Shown here: positions 1 to 9,580 of the stretch, piece after piece | Layout: each line of letters begins with the position of its first letter | Position numbering within the stretch: the stretch's first letter is position 1 | Assembly (NCBI RefSeq): GCF_022682495.2 | Contig: NW_026527265.1 | Span: 1-64,000 of the forward strand | Source of the DNA: Desmodus rotundus | Taxonomy: Eukaryota > Chordata > Mammalia > Chiroptera > Phyllostomidae | Length of the DNA stretch: 64,000 nucleotides | Direction: 5' to 3' | Translations under genes and position numbers: made by a program | The notes under the pieces: generated by a model | The model's input: the letters and a program-made list of their open reading frames with translations, nothing else | Databases searched by the model: none | Told to the model about the DNA's origin: nothing

Positions 1-1854
1 GCCCGAAACCGGCCAGCCGCGGCTCTGACAAAAGCCATCTCCTGGGGGCCTCCCCCCTGTCCTTCGCAGTTGGGCGGTCGGGACGGAGGGGTCTGCGCCT
101 TTCCAGCCACTTAGCCCAGTGACCCGCAGCCCGGCCCCAGAGTTCCAAGCTCCACGGAGGCAGGGGGCCTCTTATCACGGGAGGCAGGTGTCTCGCGGGG
201 CTCAAGGGACGGCGTGGGCACTCTCCAGGCGAGAGAGGGTGCCCGTGCCCCGAGAGAGCCCCGGGGAGAGCCCGAGGCCTGGCCGCAGAGGCTGCCATTG
301 CCTCCCCGGGCTCCTACCATGGGGCCTGGCCCTGCTCGCCCGAGGCCCAGGTTCACCGCAGGTGAATGCCTTTTGCGGACGCCGAGGACAGGAGGCCGCC
401 GATTCCCTCACAGAGGTGGGGCTTCGAGCTCTGGGGGACTGAGGTCGCAGCGGTCACACTCCATTTTTGGGTGGTTCCGCACAGACTGGAGGGTTGAAGC
501 GGCTGGGTCCAAGTCTGCCGCCTTGTGGCAGGGTGGGGGCGTTGCAGGCGAAGCAAGGCTCTTAGCCTCCCAGGCGGGGCACAGGGCCAGACTCCCCACG
601 GGAGAACCGGTCCGTGGACGAGGGTCCCGCCCGCCCGCCCGCCCGCCCGGACCCGCTCCACCTGGCGCGGAGCCGTGGCCGGCTCCTCTTCCCGGCCCCA
701 GGTCCCTAGTTCTTCCCTGGCACTCTGCCTCGGCGGGGGTGGGAGAGCTGCTGGGAAGTGTGGTCCACGGGAAAACGCGCGGTCCTCTGGGGTGGCAGTG
801 AGGGCTTCCCTTAACTCTGACACCGGCCCAGGGACCCTGTGAACCTGGCCTGATATCTCAAGGGGTGGGGGGGCACGTTGCCCGGAGGGATGCTCTTGGG
901 GTGGGGCCTGCTTGCGCCTGCGCGGCCCCCGCCTCCTGGCCCGAAACCACCCAGCCGCGGCTCGGACAAAAGCCATCTCCTGGGGGCCTCCCCCCTGTTC
1001 TTCCATCCGTAAAGGGGGACCCCTTTACGGATGGAAGAACAGGGGGATCTTCGCAGTGGTGGGGACGGGACGGAGGGGTCTGCGGGGTTTGCCGCCACGT
1101 AGGCCAGTTGCTCGCACCCCGGCCCCATGGTGTCCCGGCTCCATGGAGGAGTTGGGCCGCTTATGGCGGGATGCAGGCGTCCTGCGGGGGTCAAGGGACG
1201 GCGTGGGCACTCCCCGGGCGAGAGAGGGCGCCTGGGACCCGAGAGAGCACCCGGGAAAATGCCCAGCCCTGGCCCCCATGGCTCCAGTGGCCTCCCCAGG
1301 CTCCTGCCGCGGGGCCTGGTCCCGCTCACCTGGGCCCAGGTTCTCCGCAGGTGAATGCCTTTTGCGGACACCAAGGACCACAGGCCGCGGATCCCTTCAC
1401 GGGGAGGGGGGGGTTCGAGCTCTGTGGGACCCAGGTCGCATCGCACACGGTCCCTTCTCGCAAAGTTCAGCCCAGACTTTAGAGAGTAGAAGCGTCTCGG
1501 TGCAAGTTTACCGCCTCGGGGCAGGGTGGGGCCGTTTGAGCCGAGAAAGACTCTTAGCCCCCCAGGCAGGTCTCAGGCCCAAGACCCCCCCGCGAGACCC
1601 GGTCCCTGGGCGTGGGTCCGGCCTGCCCGGGCCCCCCCCCCCGCCCCCCGCCCCCCCCCCCCCCCGCCTGGCCCGGAACCGTGGCCGGCCCCTCTTCCCG
1701 GCCCCAGGTCCCTAGTTCTTCCCCGGCACTCTGCCTCCGGCGGGGTGGGAGACGGGCTGGCAAGTGTGGTCCACGGGAAAAGGATCGGACCTCTGGGTGG
1801 CGGGGAGAGCTTCCAGTTCCACGGGACACGACCCCAGGGACCCTGTGAAGCAGG
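1..1854 (+). repeat. Unit U1 (5'-truncated by window)
   Basis: The first 87 bp of the unit lie outside the window. Half A 1-848, half B 849-1854, palindrome 991-1046, C tract C11/C6/C15 at 1632-1665, (CCCG)6. It has four single-base insertions absent from nearly all other units: a G at about 788-792, a C at about 927-931, a G at 1084-1087 and a G at 1129-1130. Confidence 0.95.
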
Positions 1855-2010
1855 CCTGATATGTCCGGGGTGGGGCCCGTTGCCCCGAGGGAGGCTTCTG
1901 GTGGGGCTGCCTGCCCTGAGCCTGCCGGGTCCCGCGTCTTGGCCCGAAACCGGCCAGCCGCGGCTCTGACAAAAGCCATCTCCTGGGGGCCTCCCCCCTG
2001 TCCTTCGCAG

Positions 2011-2302
2011 TTGGGCGGTCGGGACGGAGGGGTCTGCGCCTTTCCAGCCACTTAGCCCAGTGACCCGCAGCCCGGCCCCAGAGTTCCAAGCTCCACGGAG
2101 GCAGGGGGCCTCTTATCACGGGAGGCAGGTGTCTCGCGGGGCTCAAGGGACGGCGTGGGCACTCTCAAGGCGAGAGAGGGTGCCCGTGCCCCGAGAGAGC
2201 CCCGGGGAGAGCCCGAGGCCTGGCCGCAGAGGCTGCCATTGCCTCCCCGGGCTCCTACCATGGGGCCTGGCCCTGCTCGCCCGAGGCCCAGGTTCACCGC
2301 AG
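2011..2302 (+). other. Splice-signal-bracketed 292-bp segment, half A
   Basis: A pyrimidine-rich stretch ending TCCTTCGCAG (2010) resembles a 3' splice site. The segment ends CGCAG followed by GTGAAT (from 2303), which resembles a 5' splice site. The equivalent segment in U1 is 70-361. The same arrangement and the same 292-bp length occur in half B (2997-3288). The donor-like site is altered in U14 (25456) and in U17, U20 and U26. No transcript evidence is available; in a GC-rich repeat this could be chance. Confidence 0.25.
2098..2112 (+). promoter_or_regulatory. CTCF-core-like motif, half A only
   Basis: GAGGCAGGGGGCCTC matches the information-rich middle of the CTCF consensus (S-Y-A-G-R-K-G-G-C, nine of nine positions) but not the preceding CCA or the following GCT. 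It recurs once per unit at the same half-A position, for example 157-171 in U1. The half-B counterpart is not conserved. Repeated CTCF sites are known in the DXZ4 and D4Z4 macrosatellites, but a partial match by eye is weak evidence. Confidence 0.25.
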
Positions 2303-2567
2303 GTGAATGCCTTTTGCGGACGCCGAGGACAGGAGGCCGCCGATTCCCTCACAGAGGTGGGGCTTCGAGCTCTGGGGGACTGAGGTCGCAGCGGTCACAC
2401 TCCATTTTTGGGTGGTTCCGCACAGACTGGAGGGTTGAAGCGGCTGGGTCCAAGTCTGCCGCCTTGTGGCAGGGTGGGGGGCGTTGCAGGCGAAGCAAGG
2501 CTCTTAGCCTCCCAGGCGGGGCACAGGGCCAGACTCCCCACGGGAGAACCGGTCCGTGGACGAGGGT

Positions 2568-2591
2568 CCCGCCCGCCCGCCCGCCCGCCCG
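2568..2591. repeat. (CCCG)n microsatellite in half A
   Basis: Six tandem CCCG copies in U1-U4 and five in later units. U8 has an extra C inside its array, near 14163-14167. The copy number separates the first four units from the rest. The tract is CpG-rich, and its complementary G-rich strand could form G-quadruplexes. Confidence 0.9.
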
Positions 2592-2930
2592 GACCCGCTC
2601 CACCTGGCGCGGAGCCGTGGCCGGCTCCTCTTCCCGGCCCCAGGTCCCTAGTTCTTCCCTGGCACTCTGCCTCGGCGGGGGTGGGAGAGCTGCTGGGAAG
2701 TGTGGTCCACGGGAAAACGCGCGGTCCTCTGGGTGGCAGTGAGGGCTTCCCTTAACTCTGACACCGGCCCAGGGACCCTGTGAACCTGGCCTGATATCTC
2801 AAGGGGTGGGGGGGCACGTTGCCCGGAGGGATGCTCTTGGGGTGGGGCCTGCTTGCGCCTGCGCGGCCCCGCCTCCTGGCCCGAAACCACCCAGCCGCGG
2901 CTCGGACAAAAGCCATCTCCTGGGGGCCTC

Positions 2931-2986
2931 CCCCCTGTTCTTCCATCCGTAAAGGGGGACCCCTTTACGGATGGAAGAACAGGGGG
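2931..2986. repeat. Perfect 56-bp inverted repeat (27-bp arms), once per unit
   Basis: Left arm 2931-2957, 2-bp centre (GA) 2958-2959, right arm 2960-2986; the arms are exact reverse complements. It is present in every half B, unchanged in each copy I read. Starts: 991, 2931, 4871, 6811, 8722, 10651, 12584, 14514, 16427, 18356, 20286, 22219, 24150, 26079, 27991, 29921, 31849, 33782, 35712, 37640, 39553, 41476, 43411, 45345, 47275, 49203, 51116, 53045, 54974, 56905, 58835, 60765, 62696. The homologous place in half A has only CCCCCCTGTCCTTCGCAG, so about 50 bp was added in half B. It could extrude as a cruciform or fold as an RNA hairpin. It is rather short for a canonical pre-miRNA, and no function is established. 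Confidence 0.97.
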
Positions 2987-2996
2987 ATCTTCGCAG

Positions 2997-3288
2997 TGGT
3001 GGGGACGGGACGGAGGGGTCTGCGGGTTTGCCGCCACGTAGGCCAGTTGCTCGCACCCCGGCCCCATGTGTCCCGGCTCCATGGAGGAGTTGGGCCGCTT
3101 ATGGCGGGATGCAGGCGTCCTGCGGGGGTCAAGGGACGGCGTGGGCACTCCCCGGGCGAGAGAGGGCGCCTGGGACCCGAGAGAGCACCCGGGAAAATGC
3201 CCAGCCCTGGCCCCCATGGCTCCAGTGGCCTCCCCAGGCTCCTGCCGCGGGGCCTGGTCCCGCTCACCTGGGCCCAGGTTCTCCGCAG
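2997..3288 (+). other. Splice-signal-bracketed 292-bp segment, half B
   Basis: Collinear with the half-A segment and the same length. The acceptor-like CTTCGCAG is kept, but its pyrimidine tract is interrupted by the purine-rich right arm of the palindrome, which should weaken it. The donor-like CGCAG/GTGAAT is intact. If the repeat is transcribed on the plus strand, half A is the better candidate exon. Confidence 0.2.
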
Positions 3289-3570
3289 GTGAATGCCTTT
3301 TGCGGACACCAAGGACCACAGGCCGCGGATCCCTTCACGGGGAGGGGGGGGGTTCGAGCTCTGTGGGACCCAGGTCGCATCGCACACGGTCCCTTCTCGC
3401 AAAGTTCAGCCCAGACTTTAGAGAGTAGAAGCGTCTCGGTGCAAGTTTACCGCCTCGGGGCAGGGTGGGGCCGTTTGAGCCGAGAAAGACTCTTAGCCCC
3501 CCAGGCAGGTCTCAGGCCCAAGACCCCCCCGCGAGACCCGGTCCCTGGGCGTGGGTCCGGCCTGCCCGGG

Positions 3571-3606
3571 CCCCCCCCCCCGCCCCCCGCCCCCCCCCCC
3601 CCCCCC
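3571..3606. repeat. Length-variable C tract in half B (C11-G-C6-G-C17 here)
   Basis: The tract keeps the pattern C-run, G, C6, G, C-run in most units. The first run is 10-12 and the last 11-18 bases. Variants are C-T-C8 in U5, C6-T-C3 in U18 and U24, and C11-GG-C7 in U22. It accounts for most length differences between units. The minus strand is therefore a long interrupted G run with strong G-quadruplex potential. Exact lengths should be treated with caution because homopolymers are error-prone in assembly. Confidence 0.88.
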
Positions 3607-3795
3607 GCCTGGCCCGGAACCGTGGCCGGCCCCTCTTCCCGGCCCCAGGTCCCTAGTTCTTCCCCGGCACTCTGCCTCCGGCGGGGTGGGAGACGGGCTG
3701 GCAAGTGTGGTCCACGGGAAAAGGATCGGACCTCTGGGTGGCGGGGAGAGCTTCCAGTTCCACGGGACACGACCCCAGGGACCCTGTGAAGCAGG

Positions 3796-5735
3796 CCTGA
3801 TATGTCCGGGGTGGGGCCCGTTGCCCCGAGGGAGGCTTCTGGTGGGGCTGCCTGCCCTGAGCCTGCCGGGTCCCGCGTCTTGGCCCGAAACCGGCCAGCC
3901 GCGGCTCTGACAAAAGCCATCTCCTGGGGGCCTCCCCCCTGTCCTTCGCAGTTGGGCGGTCGGGACGGAGGGGTCTGCGCCTTTCCAGCCACTTAGCCCA
4001 GTGACCCGCAGCCCGGCCCCAGAGTTCCAAGCTCCACGGAGGCAGGGGGCCTCTTATCACGGGAGGCAGGTGTCTCGCGGGGCTCAAGGGACGGCGTGGG
4101 CACTCTCCAGGCGAGAGAGGGTGCCCGTGCCCCGAGAGAGCCCCGGGGAGAGCCCGAGGCCTGGCCGCAGAGGCTGCCATTGCCTCCCCGGGCTCCTACC
4201 ATGGGGCCTGGCCCTGCTCGCCCGAGGCCCAGGTTCACCGCAGGTGAATGCCTTTTGCGGACGCCGAGGACAGGAGGCCGCCGATTCCCTCACAGAGGTG
4301 GGGCTTCGAGCTCTGGGGGACTGAGGTCGCAGCGGTCACACTCCATTTTTGGGTGGTTCCGCACAGACTGGAGGGTTGAAGCGGCTGGGTCCAAGTCTGC
4401 CGCCTTGTGGCAGGGTGGGGGCGTTGCAGGCGAAGCAAGGCTCTTAGCCTCCCAGGCGGGGCACAGGGCCAGACTCCCCACGGGAGAACCGGTCCGTGGA
4501 CGAGGGTCCCGCCCGCCCGCCCGCCCGCCCGGACCCGCTCCACCTGGCGCGGAGCCGTGGCCGGCTCCTCTTCCCGGCCCCAGGTCCCTAGTTCTTCCCT
4601 GGCACTCTGCCTCGGCGGGGGTGGGAGAGCTGCTGGGAAGTGTGGTCCACGGGAAAACGCGCGGTCCTCTGGGTGGCAGTGAGGGCTTCCCTTAACTCTG
4701 ACACCGGCCCAGGGACCCTGTGAACCTGGCCTGATATCTCAAGGGGTGGGGGGGCACGTTGCCCGGAGGGATGCTCTTGGGGTGGGGCCTGCTTGCGCCT
4801 GCGCGGCCCCGCCTCCTGGCCCGAAACCACCCAGCCGCGGCTCGGACAAAAGCCATCTCCTGGGGGCCTCCCCCCTGTTCTTCCATCCGTAAAGGGGGAC
4901 CCCTTTACGGATGGAAGAACAGGGGGATCTTCGCAGTGGTGGGGACGGGACGGAGGGGTCTGCGGGTTTGCCGCCACGTAGGCCAGTTGCTCGCACCCCG
5001 GCCCCATGTGTCCCGGCTCCATGGAGGAGTTGGGCCGCTTATGGCGGGATGCAGGCGTCCTGCGGGGGTCAAGGGACGGCGTGGGCACTCCCCGGGCGAG
5101 AGAGGGCGCCTGGGACCCGAGAGAGCACCCGGGAAAATGCCCAGCCCTGGCCCCCATGGCTCCAGTGGCCTCCCCAGGCTCCTGCCGCGGGGCCTGGTCC
5201 CGCTCACCTGGGCCCAGGTTCTCCGCAGGTGAATGCCTTTTGCGGACACCAAGGACCACAGGCCGCGGATCCCTTCACGGGGAGGGGGGGGTTCGAGCTC
5301 TGTGGGACCCAGGTCGCATCGCACACGGTCCCTTCTCGCAAAGTTCAGCCCAGACTTTAGAGAGTAGAAGCGTCTCGGTGCAAGTTTACCGCCTCGGGGC
5401 AGGGTGGGGCCGTTTGAGCCGAGAAAGACTCTTAGCCCCCCAGGCAGGTCTCAGGCCCAAGACCCCCCCGCGAGACCCGGTCCCTGGGCGTGGGTCCGGC
5501 CTGCCCGGGCCCCCCCCCCCGCCCCCCGCCCCCCCCCCCCCCCCCCGCCTGGCCCGGAACCGTGGCCGGCCCCTCTTCCCGGCCCCAGGTCCCTAGTTCT
5601 TCCCCGGCACTCTGCCTCCGGCGGGGTGGGAGACGGGCTGGCAAGTGTGGTCCACGGGAAAAGGATCGGACCTCTGGGTGGCGGGGAGAGCTTCCAGTTC
5701 CACGGGACACGACCCCAGGGACCCTGTGAAGCAGG
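3796..5735 (+). repeat. Unit U3
   Basis: 1,940 bp. Half B from 4730, palindrome 4871. C tract C11/C6/C18, the longest in the window. (CCCG)6 subfamily, with the ancestral-looking G in GCAGAGGCTGCC. Confidence 0.96.
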
Positions 5736-7651
5736 CCTGATATGTCCGGGGTGGGGCCCGTTGCCCCGAGGGAGGCTTCTGGTGGGGCTGCCTGCCCTGA
5801 GCCTGCCGGGTCCCGCGTCTTGGCCCGAAACCGGCCAGCCGCGGCTCTGACAAAAGCCATCTCCTGGGGGCCTCCCCCCTGTCCTTCGCAGTTGGGCGGT
5901 CGGGACGGAGGGGTCTGCGCCTTTCCAGCCACTTAGCCCAGTGACCCGCAGCCCGGCCCCAGAGTTCCAAGCTCCACGGAGGCAGGGGGCCTCTTATCAC
6001 GGGAGGCAGGTGTCTCGCGGGGCTCAAGGGACGGCGTGGGCACTCTCCAGGCGAGAGAGGGTGCCCGTGCCCCGAGAGAGCCCCGGGGAGAGCCCGAGGC
6101 CTGGCCGCAGAGGCTGCCATTGCCTCCCCGGGCTCCTACCATGGGGCCTGGCCCTGCTCGCCCGAGGCCCAGGTTCACCGCAGGTGAATGCCTTTTGCGG
6201 ACGCCGAGGACAGGAGGCCGCCGATTCCCTCACAGAGGTGGGGCTTCGAGCTCTGGGGGACTGAGGTCGCAGCGGTCACACTCCATTTTTGGGTGGTTCC
6301 GCACAGACTGGAGGGTTGAAGCGGCTGGGTCCAAGTCTGCCGCCTTGTGGCAGGGTGGGGGCGTTGCAGGCGAAGCAAGGCTCTTAGCCTCCCAGGCGGG
6401 GCACAGGGCCAGACTCCCCACGGGAGAACCGGTCCGTGGACGAGGGTCCCGCCCGCCCGCCCGCCCGCCCGGACCCGCTCCACCTGGCGCGGAGCCGTGG
6501 CCGGCTCCTCTTCCCGGCCCCAGGTCCCTAGTTCTTCCCTGGCACTCTGCCTCGGCGGGGGTGGGAGAGCTGCTGGGAAGTGTGGTCCACGGGAAAACGC
6601 GCGGTCCTCTGGGTGGCAGTGAGGGCTTCCCTTAACTCTGAAACCGGCCCAGGGACCCTGTGAACCTGGCCTGATATCTCAAGGGGTGGGGGGGCACGTT
6701 GCCCGGAGGGATGCTCTTGGGGTGGGGCCTGCTTGCGCCTGCGCGGCCCCGCCTCCTGGCCCGAAACCATCCAGCCGCGGCTCGGACAAAAGCCATCTCC
6801 TGGGGGCCTCCCCCCTGTTCTTCCATCCGTAAAGGGGGACCCCTTTACGGATGGAAGAACAGGGGGATCTTCGCAGTGGTGGGGACGGGACGGAGGGGTC
6901 TGCGGGTTTGCCGCCACGTAGGCCAGTTGCTCGCACCCCGGCCCCATGTGTCCCGGCTCCATGGAGGAGTTGGGCCGCTTATGGCGGGATGCAGGCGTCC
7001 TGCGGGGGTCAAGGGACGGCGTGGGCACTCCCCGGGCGAGAGAGGGCGCCTGGGACCCGAGAGAGCACCCGGGAAAATGCCCAGCCCTGGCCCCCATGGC
7101 TCCAGTGGCCTCCCCAGGCTCCTGCCGCGGGGCCTGGTCCCGCTCACCTGGGCCCAGGTTCTCCGCAGGTGAATGCCTTTTGCGGACACCAAGGACCACA
7201 GGCCGCGGATCCCTTCACGGGGAGGGGGGGGTTCGAGCTCTGTGGGACCCAGGTCGCATCGCACACGGTCCCTTCTCGCAAAGTTCAGCCCAGACTTTAG
7301 AGAGTAGAAGCGTCTCGGTGCAAGTTTACCGCCTCGGGGCAGGGTGGGGCCGTTTGAGCCGAGAAAGACTCTTAGCCCCCCAGGCAGGTCTCAGGCCCAA
7401 GACCCCCCAGGGAGACCCGGTCCCTGGGCCCGGGTCCAGCCTGCCCGGGGCCGCCCCCCCCCACCTGGCCCGGAAACATGGCCGGCCCCTCTTCCCGGCC
7501 CCAGGTCCCTAGTTCTTCCCCGGCACTCTGCCTCCGGCGGGGTGGGAGACGGGCTGGCAAGTGTGGTCCACGGGAAAAGGATCGGACCTCTGGGTGGCGG
7601 GGAGAGCTTCCAGTTCCACGGGACACGACCCCAGGGACCCTGTGAAGCAGG
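5736..7651 (+). repeat. Unit U4 (short allele, subtype S1)
   Basis: 1,916 bp. Half B from 6670 is only 982 bp. At 7401-7480 the long C tract is replaced by a short-allele segment with linked substitutions (GGGCCCGGGTCCAGCC, CCGGGGCCG then C9, GGAAACATGG). Last unit with (CCCG)6. Private substitutions at 6642 (A) and 6770 (T). Confidence 0.96.
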
Positions 7652-9580
7652 CCTGATATGTCCGGGGTGGGGCCCGTTGCCCCGAGGGAGGCTTCTGGTG
7701 GGGCTGCCTGCCCTGAGCCTGCCGGGTCCCGCGTCTTGGCCCGAAACCGGCCAGCCGCGGCTCTGACAAAAGCCATCTCCTGGGGGCCTCCCCCCTGTCC
7801 TTCGCAGTTGGGCGGTCGGGACGGAGGGGTCTGCGCCTTTCCAGCCACTTAGCCCAGTGACCCGCAGCCCGGCCCCAGAGTTCCAAGCTCCACGGAGGCA
7901 GGGGGCCTCTTATCACGGGAGGCAGGTGTCTCGCGGGGCTCAAGGGACGGCGTGGGCACTCTCCAGGCGAGAGAGGGTGCCCGTGCCCCGAGAGAGCCCC
8001 GGGGAGAGCCCGAGGCCTGGCCGCAGAGACTGCCATTGCCTCCCCGGGCTCCTACCATGGGGCCTGGCCCTGCTCGCCCGAGGCCCAGGTTCACCGCAGG
8101 TGAATGCCTTTTGCGGACGCCGAGGACAGGAGGCCGCCGATTCCCTCACAGAGGTGGGGCTTCGAGCTCTGGGGGACTGAGGTCGCAGCGGTCACACTCC
8201 ATTTTTGGGTGGTTCCGCACAGACTGGAGGGTTGAAGCGGCTGGGTCCAAGTCTGCCGCCTTGTGGCAGGGTGGGGGCGTTGCAGGCGAAGCAAGGCTCT
8301 TAGCCTCCCAGGCGGGGCACAGGGCCAGACTCCCCACGGGAGAACCGGTCCGTGGACGAGGGTCCCGCCCGCCCGCCCGCCCGGACCCGCTCCACCTGGC
8401 GCGGAGCCGTGGCCGGCTCCTCTTCCCGGCCCCAGGTCCCTAGTTCTTCCCTGGCACTCTGCCTCGGCGGGGTGGGAGAGCTGCTGGGAAGTGTGGTCCA
8501 CGGGAAAACGCGCGGTCCTCTGGGTGGCAGTGAGGGCTTCCCTTAACTCTGACACCGGCCCAGGGACCCTGTGAACCTGGCCTGATATCTCAAGGGGTGG
8601 GGGGGCACGTTGCCCGGAGGGATGCTCTTGGGGTGGGGCCTGCTTGCGCCTGCGCGGCCCCGCCTCCTGGCCCGAAACCACCCAGCCGCGGCTCGGACAA
8701 AAGCCATCTCCTGGGGGCCTCCCCCCTGTTCTTCCATCCGTAAAGGGGGACCCCTTTACGGATGGAAGAACAGGGGGATCTTCGCAGTGGTGGGGACGGG
8801 ACGGAGGGGTCTGCGGGTTTGCCGCCACGTAGGCCAGTTGCTCGCACCCCGGCCCCATGTGTCCCGGCTCCATGGAGGAGTTGGGCCGCTTATGGCGGGA
8901 TGCAGGCGTCCTGCGGGGGTCAAGGGACGGCGTGGGCACTCCCCGGGCGAGAGAGGGCGCCTGGGACCCGAGAGAGCACCCGGGAAAATGCCCAGCCCTG
9001 GCCCCCATGGCTCCAGTGGCCTCCCCAGGCTCCTGCCGCGGGGCCTGGTCCCGCTCACCTGGGCCCAGGTTCTCCGCAGGTGAATGCCTTTTGCGGACAC
9101 CAAGGACCACAGGCCGCGGATCCCTTCACGGGGAGGGGGGGGTTCGAGCTCTGTGGGACCCAGGTCGCATCGCACACGGTCCCTTCTCGCAAAGTTCAGC
9201 CCAGACTTTAGAGAGTAGAAGCGTCTCGGTGCAAGTTTACCGCCTCGGGGCAGGGTGGGGCCGTTTGAGCCGAGAAAGACTCTTAGCCCCCCAGGCAGGT
9301 CTCAGGCCCAAGACCCCCCCGCGAGACCCGGTCCCTGGGCGTGGGTCCGGCCTGCCCGGGCTCCCCCCCCGCCCCCCGCCCCCCCCCCCCCGCCTGGCCC
9401 GGAACCGTGGCCGGCCCCTCTTCCCGGCCCCAGGTCCCTAGTTCTTCCCCGGCACTCTGCCTCCGGCGGGGTGGGAGACGGGCTGGCAAGTGTGGTCCAC
9501 GGGAAAAGGATCGGACCTCTGGGTGGCGGGGAGAGCTTCCAGTTCCACGGGACACGACCCCAGGGACCCTGTGAAGCAGG
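7652..9580 (+). repeat. Unit U5
   Basis: First unit with (CCCG)5 and with A in GCAGAGACTGCC. Half B from 8581, palindrome 8722. C tract C-T-C8/C6/C13. One G is missing in the half-A run CGGCGGGGTGGG, a variant shared with U15 and U31. Confidence 0.95.

Larger units (their letters stand above)
1855..2789 (+). repeat. Half A of the dimeric unit (type example, U2)
   Basis: Half A runs from CCTGATATGTCC to just before CCTGATATCTC. It is 934-935 bp in U2-U4, 923 bp in U22, and 929-931 bp elsewhere. It is collinear with half B: both contain the CCCGAAACC motif followed by CAGCCGCGGCTC, the segment AGGGACGGCGTGGGCACTC, and GGTGAATGCCTTTTGCGGAC. It lacks the 56-bp palindrome. A CCCG microsatellite sits at 2568-2591, where half B has its C tract. 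The halves clearly derive from one ~0.95-kb ancestor but have diverged enough to be told apart everywhere. Confidence 0.93.
1855..3795 (+). repeat. Unit U2
   Basis: 1,941 bp. Half B from 2790, palindrome 2931. C tract C11/C6/C17, (CCCG)6. It has a 9-G run in half B, one extra G in the run at about 2476-2481, and a private C-to-A change at 2167. Confidence 0.96.
2790..3795 (+). repeat. Half B of the dimeric unit (type example, U2)
   Basis: Half B begins CCTGATATCTCAAGG and ends before the next half A. Its length is 998-1,006 bp in most units and 982-983 bp in the five short-allele units. It differs from half A by the palindrome insertion, by the C tract at 3571-3606, and by many substitutions. 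It contains a single BamHI site (GGATCC, within GCGGATCCCTTC) that half A lacks (GCCGATTCCCTC), so BamHI is predicted to cut once per ~1.93-kb unit. Confidence 0.93.

Noticed and set aside
991..1046. Palindrome as a microRNA precursor
   Set aside because: The stem is 27 bp with a 2-base centre, shorter than usual Drosha substrates, and flanking sequence does not extend the pairing. Kept only as a structural element.
991..1046. Palindrome as an intrinsic bacterial terminator
   Set aside because: No T run follows either arm and nothing else in the window looks bacterial.
8091..9110. 339-residue minus-strand open frame, also in U6, U15 and U31
   Set aside because: It is long only because these four units lack one G in a half-A run; all other units break it. 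It spans the A/B junction and the palindrome, is rich in P, R and G, and has no recognisable domain. GC-rich DNA has few stop codons.
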